Assembly (NCBI RefSeq): GCF_022012445.1
Contig: NZ_JAKLTS010000004.1
Span: forward strand, 1-64,000
Direction: 5' to 3'
DNA: 64,000 nucleotides
Origin: Massilia sp. TS11
Lineage (GTDB): Bacteria > Pseudomonadota > Gammaproteobacteria > Burkholderiales > Burkholderiaceae_D
The stretch's first letter is position 1. Each line of letters starts with the position of its first letter. The notes beneath the pieces were generated by a model. The model was not told the DNA's origin. It saw only the letters and a program-made list of their open reading frames with translations, and made no database searches. Shown here in pieces: positions 46,790-55,253 of this stretch. Both the position numbers and the translations under genes were made by a program.

Positions 46790-47269
46790 TCAGCCGGCCG
46801 GCAGCGGCGGGACCGCGCCCGGCGCCTTGATGAAATAGGCATAGGCCAGTTCCAGCGTCTCGATCGCGATCGCGTTCTTTTCCGCGCTCATGTCCGATAC
46901 CGTCCACTTGACCGGCCAGGCGTTCGTGAAATGCCAGGACATCACGGGCGAGCCGCTGGCGTTCAGCAGGGACAGGCTCAGGTCGTTGGGGACGATTGGG
47001 GCATCCAGATTCGACTCCAGGATCCCCTTGCACCAGTTGGCCAGGCCCGAGGTGGGCAGCAGGACCCCGCGCTTGAGGATCAGGTTGCCGTACTTGGCGC
47101 GCCCGGGCAGGCGATGGACGAAACTGTTCTCGCCGCCCTCCTTCAGTTCGAACACGTCGCGCTCGGCCGTCAGGCCCTGCACTTCGAGGAAGCTCGAATC
47201 GCCGTCCGTACCCAGCCCGATCAGCTGGACCGTGAAGTAGAAACTGACCGGGGGGTAGTAATCGCTCAT
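46790..47269 (-). CDS. eCIS tube protein (Afp5/Pvc5-like)
   Basis: A 159-aa tail-tube family protein (gp19-like beta-barrel). It shows FYFTVQLIG, SSFLEVQGLTAERDVFELKE, NLILKRGVLLPTSGL and FTNAWPVKWTVSDM. In Afp and PVC this paralogue sits at the baseplate end of the tube. It is paralogous to the gene just upstream and shares the NLxLKRG/NVTLKKG motif with it. Confidence 0.93.
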   Translation of the reverse strand: MSDYYPPVSFYFTVQLIGLGTDGDSSFLEVQGLTAERDVFELKEGGENSFVHRLPGRAKYGNLILKRGVLLPTSGLANWCKGILESNLDAPIVPNDLSLSLLNASGSPVMSWHFTNAWPVKWTVSDMSAEKNAIAIETLELAYAYFIKAPGAVPPLPAG

Positions 47270-47284
47270 CGCCGCCTGCCTGGC

Positions 47285-47737
47285 TTAGGGGTTGGCAATG
47301 GTCAGGCCTTCGTGCGCGACTTCGATCGTCTCGACCGCCACTTCGTTGCCGTCCGCCTTCAGATCGGTGCCGGTGATCTTGGTCGGCCAGGCATTGGCCA
47401 GGGTCCAGACCATGGTCGTGTTGCCGGTCTGATCGAGCAAGGCGATCGTCATCGGCGTGCGCGGCACCGTGTTCATCTTGATGGTGTCAAACCAGGCCCA
47501 GAAACGGTTGTCGTGCACGAAGATGCCCTTTTTCAGGGTCACATTGCCGAACTTGCGGATGCCCGGCATTTTGACGGTCGACCAGTTGGTCGAGTCGCCG
47601 GCCCGGTATTCGATCACCTGGGCCTCGATGTCCAGGCCGGACACCTCCTGGAACGAGACGGTCTGGCCGTTCATGGTCACCGAGAACTGGAACTTCGGTA
47701 GCGGCCAGATCTTCGGATCTTGGGTTTCACCTGCCAT
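47285..47737 (-). CDS. eCIS main inner tube protein (Afp1/Pvc1-like)
   Basis: A 150-aa protein of the phage tail tube family. It shows FQFSVTMNGQTVSFQEVSGL, RKFGNVTLKKGIF and LANAWPTKITGTDLKADG. It should polymerise into the inner tube. It lies between the sheath and the second tube gene, so the sheath is placed before the tube here. Confidence 0.94.
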   Translation of the reverse strand: MAGETQDPKIWPLPKFQFSVTMNGQTVSFQEVSGLDIEAQVIEYRAGDSTNWSTVKMPGIRKFGNVTLKKGIFVHDNRFWAWFDTIKMNTVPRTPMTIALLDQTGNTTMVWTLANAWPTKITGTDLKADGNEVAVETIEVAHEGLTIANP

Positions 47738-47757
47738 GCTTGATTCTCCTTAGTCGA

Positions 47758-49290
47758 TCACGAAGTCTGCATCTGCTGCTGGAAGGTCAGCACGATGAAT
47801 TCGGCCGGGCGCACCACCGCCACCTTGACCACCACATTCATCACGCCGTCGAGGATGTCCTGGCCGGTCATGGTCTGGCCCAGGCCGACCGCCACCGAAT
47901 AGGCCTCGGCCGGCTTGGAGCCGACCAGGGCGCCGGCCTTCCATTGCAGGTTCAGGAAGTTGTTGATCGTCGCCGCCACGGCCACCCAGGTCACGCTGTC
48001 GTTCGCCTGGAACACGTAGGACTGCATCGCGTACTTGATCGACTGCTCGAGCATGATCATGGTGCGGCGCACGCTGATGTAGCGCCAGTCGTCGCTGTTG
48101 CCGGCCATCGTACGCGCGCCCCAGACCAGCAGGCCGTAATTGGGGAAGGTGCGGATGGCGTTCACGGCCAGGCCGTTGAGGGGCACATTCAACGCGCCCT
48201 GCTGGCTGTCGGACAGGGTCACGGCCGGCGACACGGCATTGATGATCGTCGTGTTGGCCGGCGCCTGGAACACGCCGAAGGTGTTGTCGATGCGCGTGTA
48301 GACACCGGCCATGGCGGCGGCCGGCGGCATCAGGTTCACGCTCGTCAGCAGATTATTGATCGTCTGCTGGTACAGGGGCGAGACGTTGTACACCGTCTGG
48401 TGCGTGCTCTTGACGGCGGTCGGTGTCTGTCCCGGCGCCACCCCATTCAGGATCAGGTTATAGGCCTGCAGCTTGTTCTGGTCGGTGAACAGGGTCGGGG
48501 CTTCGGCCTGCAGATCGCTCTGCAGCTGGCCGAGGCTGGCATCGGTGAACCAGGTGAAGTCGACCTGGTTCTTCGACACGACATTCGTGTTGATCCACGG
48601 GTAATAGGCGGCCCCGTACTTGTTGAAATCTTCACCCAGGCCATTGAGCGCGTAGAAGCCCGACTTGCCATCGGCGCCCTGGATCGGATCGGTGCTCGTC
48701 ATATTCGGCGGGTAGTAGCCGTTCTGCACGTCGAAGATGGTGATCCGGCTCTGCATCTTATTGCAGTGCATGAGCGCTTCTTGCGAGATCTGCACCCAGT
48801 CGGCCGCGTCCAGCAGCATGGCATCGGGCATCACCAGCATGGTCGGCTCGGCGAATTGCTCCAGCACGGAAAACACCTGGGCGTAATCCTCGGCCGAGGG
48901 CGGATTGGCGATCGCGTTGGCATAGCTGCCAATCGACAGGATGTAGCAGTTGCCGCCGCCATTATTGAAGAACATCTGCATGCCATAGTACAGATTGAAG
49001 CGCGGCGAGCTGGCCGGCGCCTGGTAGGGCGGCGTCGCGGTCGACTTGCTCACATAGGTAAATTGCGGCTGCGGCGCGCCATTGGTCGATTTGCTCGGAT
49101 CGGCGAAATACATCTGAAACTCCGCCATCGAGGAAATCGGCATCGGCACATTAGTCAGGTTTTGATTGCCGTTCTGTGCGTATTCCGTGTAGCCGATGAA
49201 CACGGGAACCGCCGTTTGCACGGCGACGACGGAGCTGGAAAAGCCGTCAATTTCGTTGATATATACGCCCGGCGTGGTTGGTAATCCCAT
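47758..49290 (-). CDS. eCIS sheath protein (Afp2-4/Pvc2-4-like), single copy
   Basis: A 510-aa contractile sheath protein. It opens PTTPGVYINEIDGFSSSVVA, contains the core domain (NRFGVF-like NTFGVFQAPANTT, VNAIRTFPNYGLLVWGARTM) and ends VRPAEFIVLTFQQQMQT. Typical Afp and PVC loci carry up to three sheath paralogues; only one is present here. It is the first gene of the structural operon, with the promoter expected in the 187-bp divergent region with the cargo genes. Confidence 0.95.
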   Translation of the reverse strand: MGLPTTPGVYINEIDGFSSSVVAVQTAVPVFIGYTEYAQNGNQNLTNVPMPISSMAEFQMYFADPSKSTNGAPQPQFTYVSKSTATPPYQAPASSPRFNLYYGMQMFFNNGGGNCYILSIGSYANAIANPPSAEDYAQVFSVLEQFAEPTMLVMPDAMLLDAADWVQISQEALMHCNKMQSRITIFDVQNGYYPPNMTSTDPIQGADGKSGFYALNGLGEDFNKYGAAYYPWINTNVVSKNQVDFTWFTDASLGQLQSDLQAEAPTLFTDQNKLQAYNLILNGVAPGQTPTAVKSTHQTVYNVSPLYQQTINNLLTSVNLMPPAAAMAGVYTRIDNTFGVFQAPANTTIINAVSPAVTLSDSQQGALNVPLNGLAVNAIRTFPNYGLLVWGARTMAGNSDDWRYISVRRTMIMLEQSIKYAMQSYVFQANDSVTWVAVAATINNFLNLQWKAGALVGSKPAEAYSVAVGLGQTMTGQDILDGVMNVVVKVAVVRPAEFIVLTFQQQMQTS

Positions 49291-49325
49291 TATCGCTCCG
49301 CTCTCCCCTGTGAAAACATGCCGAA

Positions 49326-49377
49326 TGACTGGCGCGGCAGGTGCCGCTTCAGTCGCCAGGACCGGCAGCGCCAGTCA
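49326..49377. promoter_or_regulatory. Inverted repeat in the eCIS/cargo divergent region
   Basis: A perfect 10-bp inverted repeat, TGACTGGCGC (49326-49335) and GCGCCAGTCA (49368-49377), with a 32-bp spacer lies 36 bp upstream of the sheath start. The arrangement could be an operator or the 5' leader of the structural operon. A second, 6-bp repeat (CTAGGT/ACCTAG) lies at 49414-49461. Confidence 0.45.
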
Positions 49378-49454
49378 AATGATGAAGGTCAATAATGCTC
49401 TCGTTTGCTGAGTCTAGGTCAGGCGATGTGCATTTTTCAATGTAGACAAAGCGA

Positions 49455-49473
49455 AACCTAGCAGAGTTGATAG
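49455..49473 (+). promoter_or_regulatory. Candidate lux-box-like motif at the cargo gene
   Basis: AACCTAG, six bases, TGATAG: the same split motif as at 28129-28147 upstream of luxI. It ends 4 bp before the ATG at 49478. If it is a promoter element, the true start may be the ATG at 49532, or it may act on the divergent sheath operon. LuxR binding is inferred. Confidence 0.35.
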
Positions 49474-49477
49474 GCGA

Positions 49478-51847
49478 ATGGCACAAGGCGCAGCCCGCGT
49501 TTTAGCATCGCGATGCACAGACCAATCGACCATGCGCCGCACTCGCCACCCCCGCCCTCCGTCCAGCACCGATACCGAAGCAGCCAGCCACGCGCTCCCG
49601 GTACAGCTGGCCGACGGGCGCGCGCGCAGCGGGGCGCAGCAAGCCCTGCGCGCAGCCGTGCAGGATAGCCCTCGGCAGACCCGGATGCGCGCGCTGCGCA
49701 GCGTGGTCCAAGCCCAAGGCGGTTTGTCCACCGTACCGAAACAAGGGGTGGCGGCGCGCTCGAGCCTGGCGATGGATGGGCACGACCAGGCTGACAAACC
49801 GGGCGCCCTGCACACGCCAGCCCAGCCGCTGCGGACAGCCGCCGCCGGCGCCGCCGTGGTCCAATGCATCCACATCGTCAAAGACGGCAGCTACCGTCTG
49901 GCACGCAAGGACGAACTGGCGCAGGCCCAGGACACCGCAACGCTCGACGATGCAGCGCTCCAGGTCCTGCTGCTGGAGCTGCATGCAAGCGGCAAGCAGG
50001 ATCTGGTCAAGCAGATCAGCCAGGAGCGCGAGGCGCTGGCCGCCAAGGACAAAAAAGGCAAAGGGCCGGCGCCGGCCGCGCCGCGCATGGACGAACTGCT
50101 CAAGCTGTCCGAGGCGATTGAAGCGCTGAAGAAGCAGCAGCCCGACCCGTCCAAGTTCAGCAAGAGCGAGCACGAAGCGGCGGCCCACATCGCCGAGTCT
50201 TTGCGCCACGTGCAAGCCTATGTCAGCGCCAATCCCAAGGCGCCCGAGGCCGGCTTGCTGCGCGATACAGCCGTGCACCTGGACCGCGAACTGCGCGCCG
50301 CCAGCGGGGGCGGCGGTGCGGCCGCCGACCAGCCCGTGTACGACCTGAACATCACAGCCCAGCACCGCACCGACTACCGCAACGAGATCCGGGCTCAGGG
50401 CACCTATGCCAGCCTGGGCGAAGGCAGCCACCTGGCCAACCGCATGAACATGCAGGTGCCGGTATTCATCATCGTCGACGGCCACTTCGTGCAGGTGGAG
50501 GTTCTGGGCCGCAACCACGCGCGTGTCGGCACCTGGGCTATCGTCCATCTTGGCAATCACTACGAGGCCGTGTCTGGCGTGAACAATGGCATGGCCGTCG
50601 GCCAGCAGACCGGCTGGGTACGCACAGCGCCCCATGGCGATTGCCTGTTCGAATCGCTGCTGGTAGTCCGCAACCGCGGCCGCCAGCCGCGCAACATGGC
50701 GACGCAGATCGAGCATATGCGCAGGCGCGTGGCTGCCGACATGAGCGACGCGGAAATCGACCACAACCTGCAAGAGATGATCTTGTTCGGCAATCTCGGA
50801 CGCGCCGGCCCCAAGACCCAGAAGCTGGTCGGCGAGCGGCGCCAGGCGGCCGAGGCCAAATCCGACGAGCTGAACACCATCAAACGCGCCGATGCCGGCG
50901 CCATCGATCACGAATTCGGCATCCTCGCCAAGATGCCGGGCGGGATCGGCCAGTACAAGCTCGATGGCGTCAAGCGCGCCTACCTCGATGCGCGCGCCAA
51001 GGCCTGGGACGCCGACGAGACGATTGCCGCTTACCGAGAACTGCGTGAGGCGATGGCCATCGCGATCGAGGCCTACAACCACATCCATGGCGCCGACAGC
51101 TTTCAGCAGGCCAACAAAGGGGCCGATGTACAGAACCGCCTGACCGAAAAACACTGGGTCGACCGCTTGCAGCAAGCCAAAGGCGCCAGCGCGGTCCAGG
51201 CCATCGAGGCGCATGACTATTGGGAAAAAGGCGGCTCTGCCAAAGGGGCGCCGCGGCGGCTGGAAGATATCCTGACCGTTGTTGGCCCTGCTCTGCTGAA
51301 CGATCTGAAGAAGGCCGGCAGCAAATCGAAGGAGCAGCTCAAGCTCTATCGCTCCATGAGCTACGAGGAAGCCCAGGGCATCATGGACTGGTTCAAGCAC
51401 AAGAAGACCAATACCGAGGCCTTGATCGCCAAAGGGGGCGCCAAGGCCGGCGTCTTCCACGGACTAGCCGCCGACGAGAAGAATGGCATCGGCATCATGC
51501 CCGTTCGAAACCACATGGGCGACCGTGATCAGGCCGAATACTACTACCGGCCGAAGAAGAACGCGATGGTCGAATTCACCCTGAAGCCGGGCGCCCACGA
51601 CATCATGTTCACCCCCGCCTATCTGGCTGTGGCGCGCGCCGGGCGGGGCGCCAATCGCGCCATGGTCGAGATGCAAGGGTCGAGTTCGAACTATCCGGCC
51701 GCCTCGATCCACGAGGGCGGCCTGGGCGGCTATATCGGCGTAAAGGCGGAAGCCCAGGGCGACTTCAGCCTCGGCGTCGGCGTCAACGACGCCTCGCGTC
51801 TGCTCTTGCAGTTGCTCGTTGAGAGCGTGAGGATCGTGGGCAATTAG
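49478..51847 (+). CDS. eCIS cargo candidate with permuted OTU-like motif, 789 aa
   Basis: A 789-aa protein divergent from the eCIS operon. The N-terminal about 60-80 residues are basic and hold QDSPRQTRMRALRSVVQ, a motif shared with the next cargo protein. A helical Lys/Glu-rich region follows (about 140-280). An OTU-like region is seen at about 300-430: the His motif GNHYEAV (H361) precedes the Cys motif PHGDCLFESL (C389), the reverse of the usual OTU order. The C-terminal about 170 residues (LYRSMSYEEAQGIMDW, FTLKPGAHDIMF) look like a second enzymatic domain, possibly ADP-ribosyltransferase-like. Start uncertain: 49478 or 49532. Confidence 0.72.
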   Translation: MAQGAARVLASRCTDQSTMRRTRHPRPPSSTDTEAASHALPVQLADGRARSGAQQALRAAVQDSPRQTRMRALRSVVQAQGGLSTVPKQGVAARSSLAMDGHDQADKPGALHTPAQPLRTAAAGAAVVQCIHIVKDGSYRLARKDELAQAQDTATLDDAALQVLLLELHASGKQDLVKQISQEREALAAKDKKGKGPAPAAPRMDELLKLSEAIEALKKQQPDPSKFSKSEHEAAAHIAESLRHVQAYVSANPKAPEAGLLRDTAVHLDRELRAASGGGGAAADQPVYDLNITAQHRTDYRNEIRAQGTYASLGEGSHLANRMNMQVPVFIIVDGHFVQVEVLGRNHARVGTWAIVHLGNHYEAVSGVNNGMAVGQQTGWVRTAPHGDCLFESLLVVRNRGRQPRNMATQIEHMRRRVAADMSDAEIDHNLQEMILFGNLGRAGPKTQKLVGERRQAAEAKSDELNTIKRADAGAIDHEFGILAKMPGGIGQYKLDGVKRAYLDARAKAWDADETIAAYRELREAMAIAIEAYNHIHGADSFQQANKGADVQNRLTEKHWVDRLQQAKGASAVQAIEAHDYWEKGGSAKGAPRRLEDILTVVGPALLNDLKKAGSKSKEQLKLYRSMSYEEAQGIMDWFKHKKTNTEALIAKGGAKAGVFHGLAADEKNGIGIMPVRNHMGDRDQAEYYYRPKKNAMVEFTLKPGAHDIMFTPAYLAVARAGRGANRAMVEMQGSSSNYPAASIHEGGLGGYIGVKAEAQGDFSLGVGVNDASRLLLQLLVESVRIVGN

Positions 51848-51867
51848 TTCGGCAGCGGGAGGATACG

Positions 51868-53700
51868 ATGAAGGCCACACTGCAGGAAAAGACGTCAGCG
51901 CACCCGGACAGCGGGCCCAGCCACCAAAGCCCGGTCCACGGCGCGCCGAGCCAGATCACCGATGGCGTCGCGGCCGACCTCAAGCACAGCCCGCGCGTCA
52001 GTCAGCTCAGCGCGCTGAACGCCGCCATCCAGGACAGCCCGCGCATGAGCGCGCAGCGCCAGGCCGTGCAAGGCGCAGGCACACGCGGCGGTGGCCTGCC
52101 GCCCGCTTTACAGGCCAGCATGGAGTCGCTGTCCGGCATGCGCCTCGATCATGTGCGCGTCCACTACAACTCATCGCGTCCGGCCCAGTTGCAGGCGCAC
52201 GCCTTTGCGCAGGGGCACGACATCCATCTGGCGCCGGGACAGGAAAAGCATTTGCCGCACGAAGCCTGGCATGTGGTTCAGCAAGCGCGCGGCCGAGTGC
52301 GGGCCGATACCCGCATGCATGGCATGGCCGTGAATGTCGATCCGGGCCTCGAACGCGAGGCCGACCAGATGGGTCAGCAAGCGCTGCAGCGCAAGGTGGC
52401 GCCCGGGGCGCCCAGGCCGGCACAAGCGCCCAGCGGGCCTGGTATTGTCCAGCGCCGCACAGCTCAGCAGGCCGGCCAGCTGGGCGCCTATGCCGCCGGC
52501 GCCGACGGCGCTCTCTACAACATTCCGGGCGGTTACGGCCTGACCCACGGCATCATCTATGAGCGCCTCCTGGCGCAAGCGCCCGACCAGCTCGGTGTCT
52601 TCAATGCCTATATCGGACAAATCGCCGCCATCGCGCCCGCCTTCATCGGGGGCGCCCTGCACTTTCTCGACAAGGCCGGCGGGCTGGCCGATCCTCCGGG
52701 TGGAGCGAACTGGGCCAACAACGCACAGCGCGACGCTTACAACACGCTGCTCACCAACTGGGCGGAGCTGGATGCCGCCCACGCGTACAACTTCGATGCG
52801 GCCAATCGGCCCGCCGCCGTCAACGAACGCCTGGTGCTGCTCAATCAACGCAACACCCTGCGCAACCGCGCCGAGATCGGCCTGGTCGACCCGTTTATCG
52901 TCCGCCTCCGGATTCCACAGGCGCTGCACGGGGCACCGTGGGAGATCGACACCAATTTCTCCAATTCGGCACTCAGCTACATCACGCGGATTCAGATCGG
53001 CCCGCGCGGCGTCACCGGGCATATCACGGCCTCGCCGCTGGCCTTCGCGGGCGTCGCCGGCAACATCCCCGCCGATCCCGCGCACTATGCGTTCTCACCC
53101 GCGCACAGTGTCGATGAACATCACGATGTTGGCGCACAGATTGGCGGCATCGCGGCCGGCCAGACCAATGCCGCCAACCACGAGGGCTTTGACGCGATCG
53201 CCAAATTTGCGGCCGAAGGGGCGCGCTTCGTGCCCGTGCGCGAAATGGGCATGGCACTCAAAGTGAATTCACGCTTCTATGCGCTCGACATGCATGGACA
53301 GACCAAATCCCTGTCCTTCCGCCTGCTATACCAGAACTGGGGGACCTGGTTCAACCGCGCCTACAACATCGACAGCGCCGCCGTCCGCATTCAGGTCCTA
53401 GCGCACGGGACGAATTACAACGGTCCCATCGATCTGGCGCACGATTACGATACCGACCGCGGCCAGCCCGCATCCACCGCAGCGGGCGCCTATGAAAACG
53501 AGCTGCGACCGGTATTCAGCCAAATCAAACAGATCAAGCGGAGCAAGTTCCGCGGCAGTGCGAAAGGTAAGAAGGCGCAGCACCTGGCCAACGTCAATCG
53601 TGGCAAGAATCAGCAAATTGCCTCACTCGAGCACGACGTCCGGCATTTCCGGCGCATGTACCCTGCCCTGTACAAAAGGACCTACGACTCGGAACCCTGA
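51868..53700 (+). CDS. eCIS cargo candidate with DUF4157 domain, 610 aa
   Basis: A 610-aa protein starting 20 bp after the first cargo gene, with GGGAGGA as its ribosome-binding site. The N-terminus has two DSPR-type segments (KHSPRVSQLSALNAAIQ and QDSPRMSAQRQAVQ). Residues about 70-145 are DUF4157, including LDHVRVHYNSSRPA and the zinc-protease-like HEAWH (H131 to H135). This domain is frequent in proteins carried by contractile injection systems. The remaining about 460 residues are a unique region ending in a Lys/Arg-rich tail (FRGSAKGKKAQHL). The effector activity is unknown. Confidence 0.82.
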   Translation: MKATLQEKTSAHPDSGPSHQSPVHGAPSQITDGVAADLKHSPRVSQLSALNAAIQDSPRMSAQRQAVQGAGTRGGGLPPALQASMESLSGMRLDHVRVHYNSSRPAQLQAHAFAQGHDIHLAPGQEKHLPHEAWHVVQQARGRVRADTRMHGMAVNVDPGLEREADQMGQQALQRKVAPGAPRPAQAPSGPGIVQRRTAQQAGQLGAYAAGADGALYNIPGGYGLTHGIIYERLLAQAPDQLGVFNAYIGQIAAIAPAFIGGALHFLDKAGGLADPPGGANWANNAQRDAYNTLLTNWAELDAAHAYNFDAANRPAAVNERLVLLNQRNTLRNRAEIGLVDPFIVRLRIPQALHGAPWEIDTNFSNSALSYITRIQIGPRGVTGHITASPLAFAGVAGNIPADPAHYAFSPAHSVDEHHDVGAQIGGIAAGQTNAANHEGFDAIAKFAAEGARFVPVREMGMALKVNSRFYALDMHGQTKSLSFRLLYQNWGTWFNRAYNIDSAAVRIQVLAHGTNYNGPIDLAHDYDTDRGQPASTAAGAYENELRPVFSQIKQIKRSKFRGSAKGKKAQHLANVNRGKNQQIASLEHDVRHFRRMYPALYKRTYDSEP

Positions 53701-53752
53701 AACCGTACCCCATGCATTCCGGAAGCGGCATTGGCTCCGCAGCGTGCCACTT

Positions 53753-54085
53753 TCAATTACGCGCCTTCTCCACAGGAAGCAGTTCGAACCCGAAAGTCGC
53801 GGGGTCAAACACCTCACCATCGCGGTACTTCAAGACGCCGCCCTGTTCGACAAACGCGTTGAGCAGCTGGATCGCATGCTTTGCGGCTAAGCAGAGTGCC
53901 TGAAGTGAGCCTTCGCCATAAATCTCGAAGGCCTGCTCCCACAAAGGGGCGACGGTGACGGTACACGACCAGGCCGACGCGATCTTTTCACTGGGTTGCG
54001 GTTTAAAGAGTGCGACTCGGACTGGAAAATCCTCACCGCCCCCTTTGTTACCCATGAGTTCGTAGTCAGCGATTTGAAAAGACAT
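53753..54085 (-). CDS. Cassette protein, hypothetical, 110 aa
   Basis: A 110-aa protein and the last cassette of the right array, next to the cargo genes. It has an N-terminal beta-rich part (VRVALFKPQPSEKIASAW) and a helix (GSLQALCLAAKHAIQLLNAF) followed by a short beta region. The pattern is like small DUF6968-type cassette proteins, but the match is tentative. There is no attC after its stop, so the left end of this array has been lost, perhaps by the event that placed the eCIS here. Confidence 0.65.
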   Translation of the reverse strand: MSFQIADYELMGNKGGGEDFPVRVALFKPQPSEKIASAWSCTVTVAPLWEQAFEIYGEGSLQALCLAAKHAIQLLNAFVEQGGVLKYRDGEVFDPATFGFELLPVEKARN

Positions 54086-54246
54086 TTGATTATCCTGAAG
54101 ATCACATCAATGGCATCTGCTCTGGCGAATTGGCAGGCGTGCCCGATTTCCGTCCCGGTGGCTAAAGCTGATCGGCAAATTGCCCCTGAGCAGCCGGAGC
54201 CTGCGCAATACTGCCATCGCCAAAAGCGGCTCAAGGAAAGATGCGT

Positions 54247-54297
54247 CCTTAATAGAGCAAGGTCTGAATTAAGCTCACCTTGAATGCTTTGTTAGGG
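54247..54297 (-). other. attC-like site 7 (right array)
   Basis: A short 51-bp element with boxes CCTTAAT and GTTAGGG and an inner AGCAAGGT/ACCTTGAATGCT repeat. The left box ends AAT. It is adjacent to the stop of the 84-aa gene. The 160 bp between it and the start of the 110-aa gene hold nothing else that was recognised. Confidence 0.55.
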
Positions 54298-54298
54298 C

Positions 54299-54553
54299 TC
54301 ACGCGGTGAAATGCCGAATTATCCATGTGACGAGAACTAGCAGGGTCGGACACGCCCAGCCGAAGCGTACGGCAATTGATCGATTACTCTGATCTTGAGT
54401 TGCACGCGCCCAAGCAACATTCAATGTCCAGCCAATGGCAACGGAAACGGCTGCTGCAATGAAGATGTGCACTTGCGGCATGAGCAATAAGAACAGAACA
54501 ATTGGGCCTGCAATTGCCGCCAGCAGAAGCGCTCTGCTTATGAAATTCTTCAT
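54299..54553 (-). CDS. Cassette membrane protein, 84 aa
   Basis: An 84-aa protein with three hydrophobic helices (about 5-25, 27-47 and 65-80) and a short polar loop (RATQDQSNRSIAV). Its stop codon directly follows the attC core box. No family recognised. Confidence 0.65.
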   Translation of the reverse strand: MKNFISRALLLAAIAGPIVLFLLLMPQVHIFIAAAVSVAIGWTLNVAWARATQDQSNRSIAVRFGWACPTLLVLVTWIIRHFTA

Positions 54554-54556
54554 GAT

Positions 54557-54625
54557 CCCTAACGTTGAAGCTGAGCCGCGAGCAACGGCTTGCCGACGCG
54601 AGTCGGCTCGAGCGAAAGGTCAGCC
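54557..54625 (-). other. attC-like site 8 (right array)
   Basis: A 69-bp element with left box CCCTAAC and degenerate right box GTCAGCC, and an inner GAGCCGCGAGCAA/GCGAGTCGGCTCG repeat. It lies between the start of the 84-aa gene and the stop of the 198-aa gene. Confidence 0.6.
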
Positions 54626-54626
54626 C

Positions 54627-55223
54627 TCACGGCGCCAAGTGCAGATACAGTGGGCATCCAAGTATCATGAGCACATAAGCAGTTAGCACACAACGTACAT
54701 TTTTAAACTTGGTAGCAAGTAGCGGCTCAGCCCGACGAACGTAGACGTTGAGCATCGCGACTATGAAGCACATGGCGGCAAGCAGCAGATACAGAAACGT
54801 GAACAATGCCCATCCCCCCCACGAACCAGTAGAGCGAAAACCAACAATCCCGACAACAAATAGCGTGGACACCAGCGCCCCGAGAGTCCAGAGAGTCATG
54901 TCGCCTGCGAGTCGTCGAAATACGCCACCTACTTTCCCCAAGGTGGACGCTCGACCCCATAGCTTCGGAGAGAGCTGCTCTAGATCTTTAAACATCATCG
55001 CAACAAGCCCTAAAAAGATCGCTGTTGTCCCGATGATGTTCGCCAAACGAAAGACTGAGTTCGACTGCCGCTTCAAGTAGTCATTCGCCGACTGCGCATC
55101 AATGGCGAGCGAATAGTAGGCCCCGAGTGACGCAATAACGACCCAAAACGCAGCTCTGAAAAGCAAGTCTCTCCAAAGGTTGTCCTTCAGCCAGTCGTCG
55201 AACACAGTCTTTTCAGTTGCCAT
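54627..55223 (-). CDS. Cassette membrane protein, 198 aa
   Basis: A 198-aa protein with an amphipathic start (ATEKTVFDDWLKDNLWRDLL) and four transmembrane helices (about 22-42, 63-80, 112-130 and 136-158). A further hydrophobic stretch lies at the C-terminus (CVLTAYVLMILGCPLYL). No family recognised. Its stop lies one base beyond attC site 8. Confidence 0.68.
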   Translation of the reverse strand: MATEKTVFDDWLKDNLWRDLLFRAAFWVVIASLGAYYSLAIDAQSANDYLKRQSNSVFRLANIIGTTAIFLGLVAMMFKDLEQLSPKLWGRASTLGKVGGVFRRLAGDMTLWTLGALVSTLFVVGIVGFRSTGSWGGWALFTFLYLLLAAMCFIVAMLNVYVRRAEPLLATKFKNVRCVLTAYVLMILGCPLYLHLAP

Positions 55224-55253
55224 GTGGTTTTGCTGCCAATGTGGGAGGTTGAG

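Noticed and set aside
29011-49290. Type VI secretion system or tailed prophage
   Set aside because: No TssJLM membrane complex, ClpV, capsid, terminase, portal or lysis genes were seen; the ATPase and DUF4255 cap fit an eCIS.
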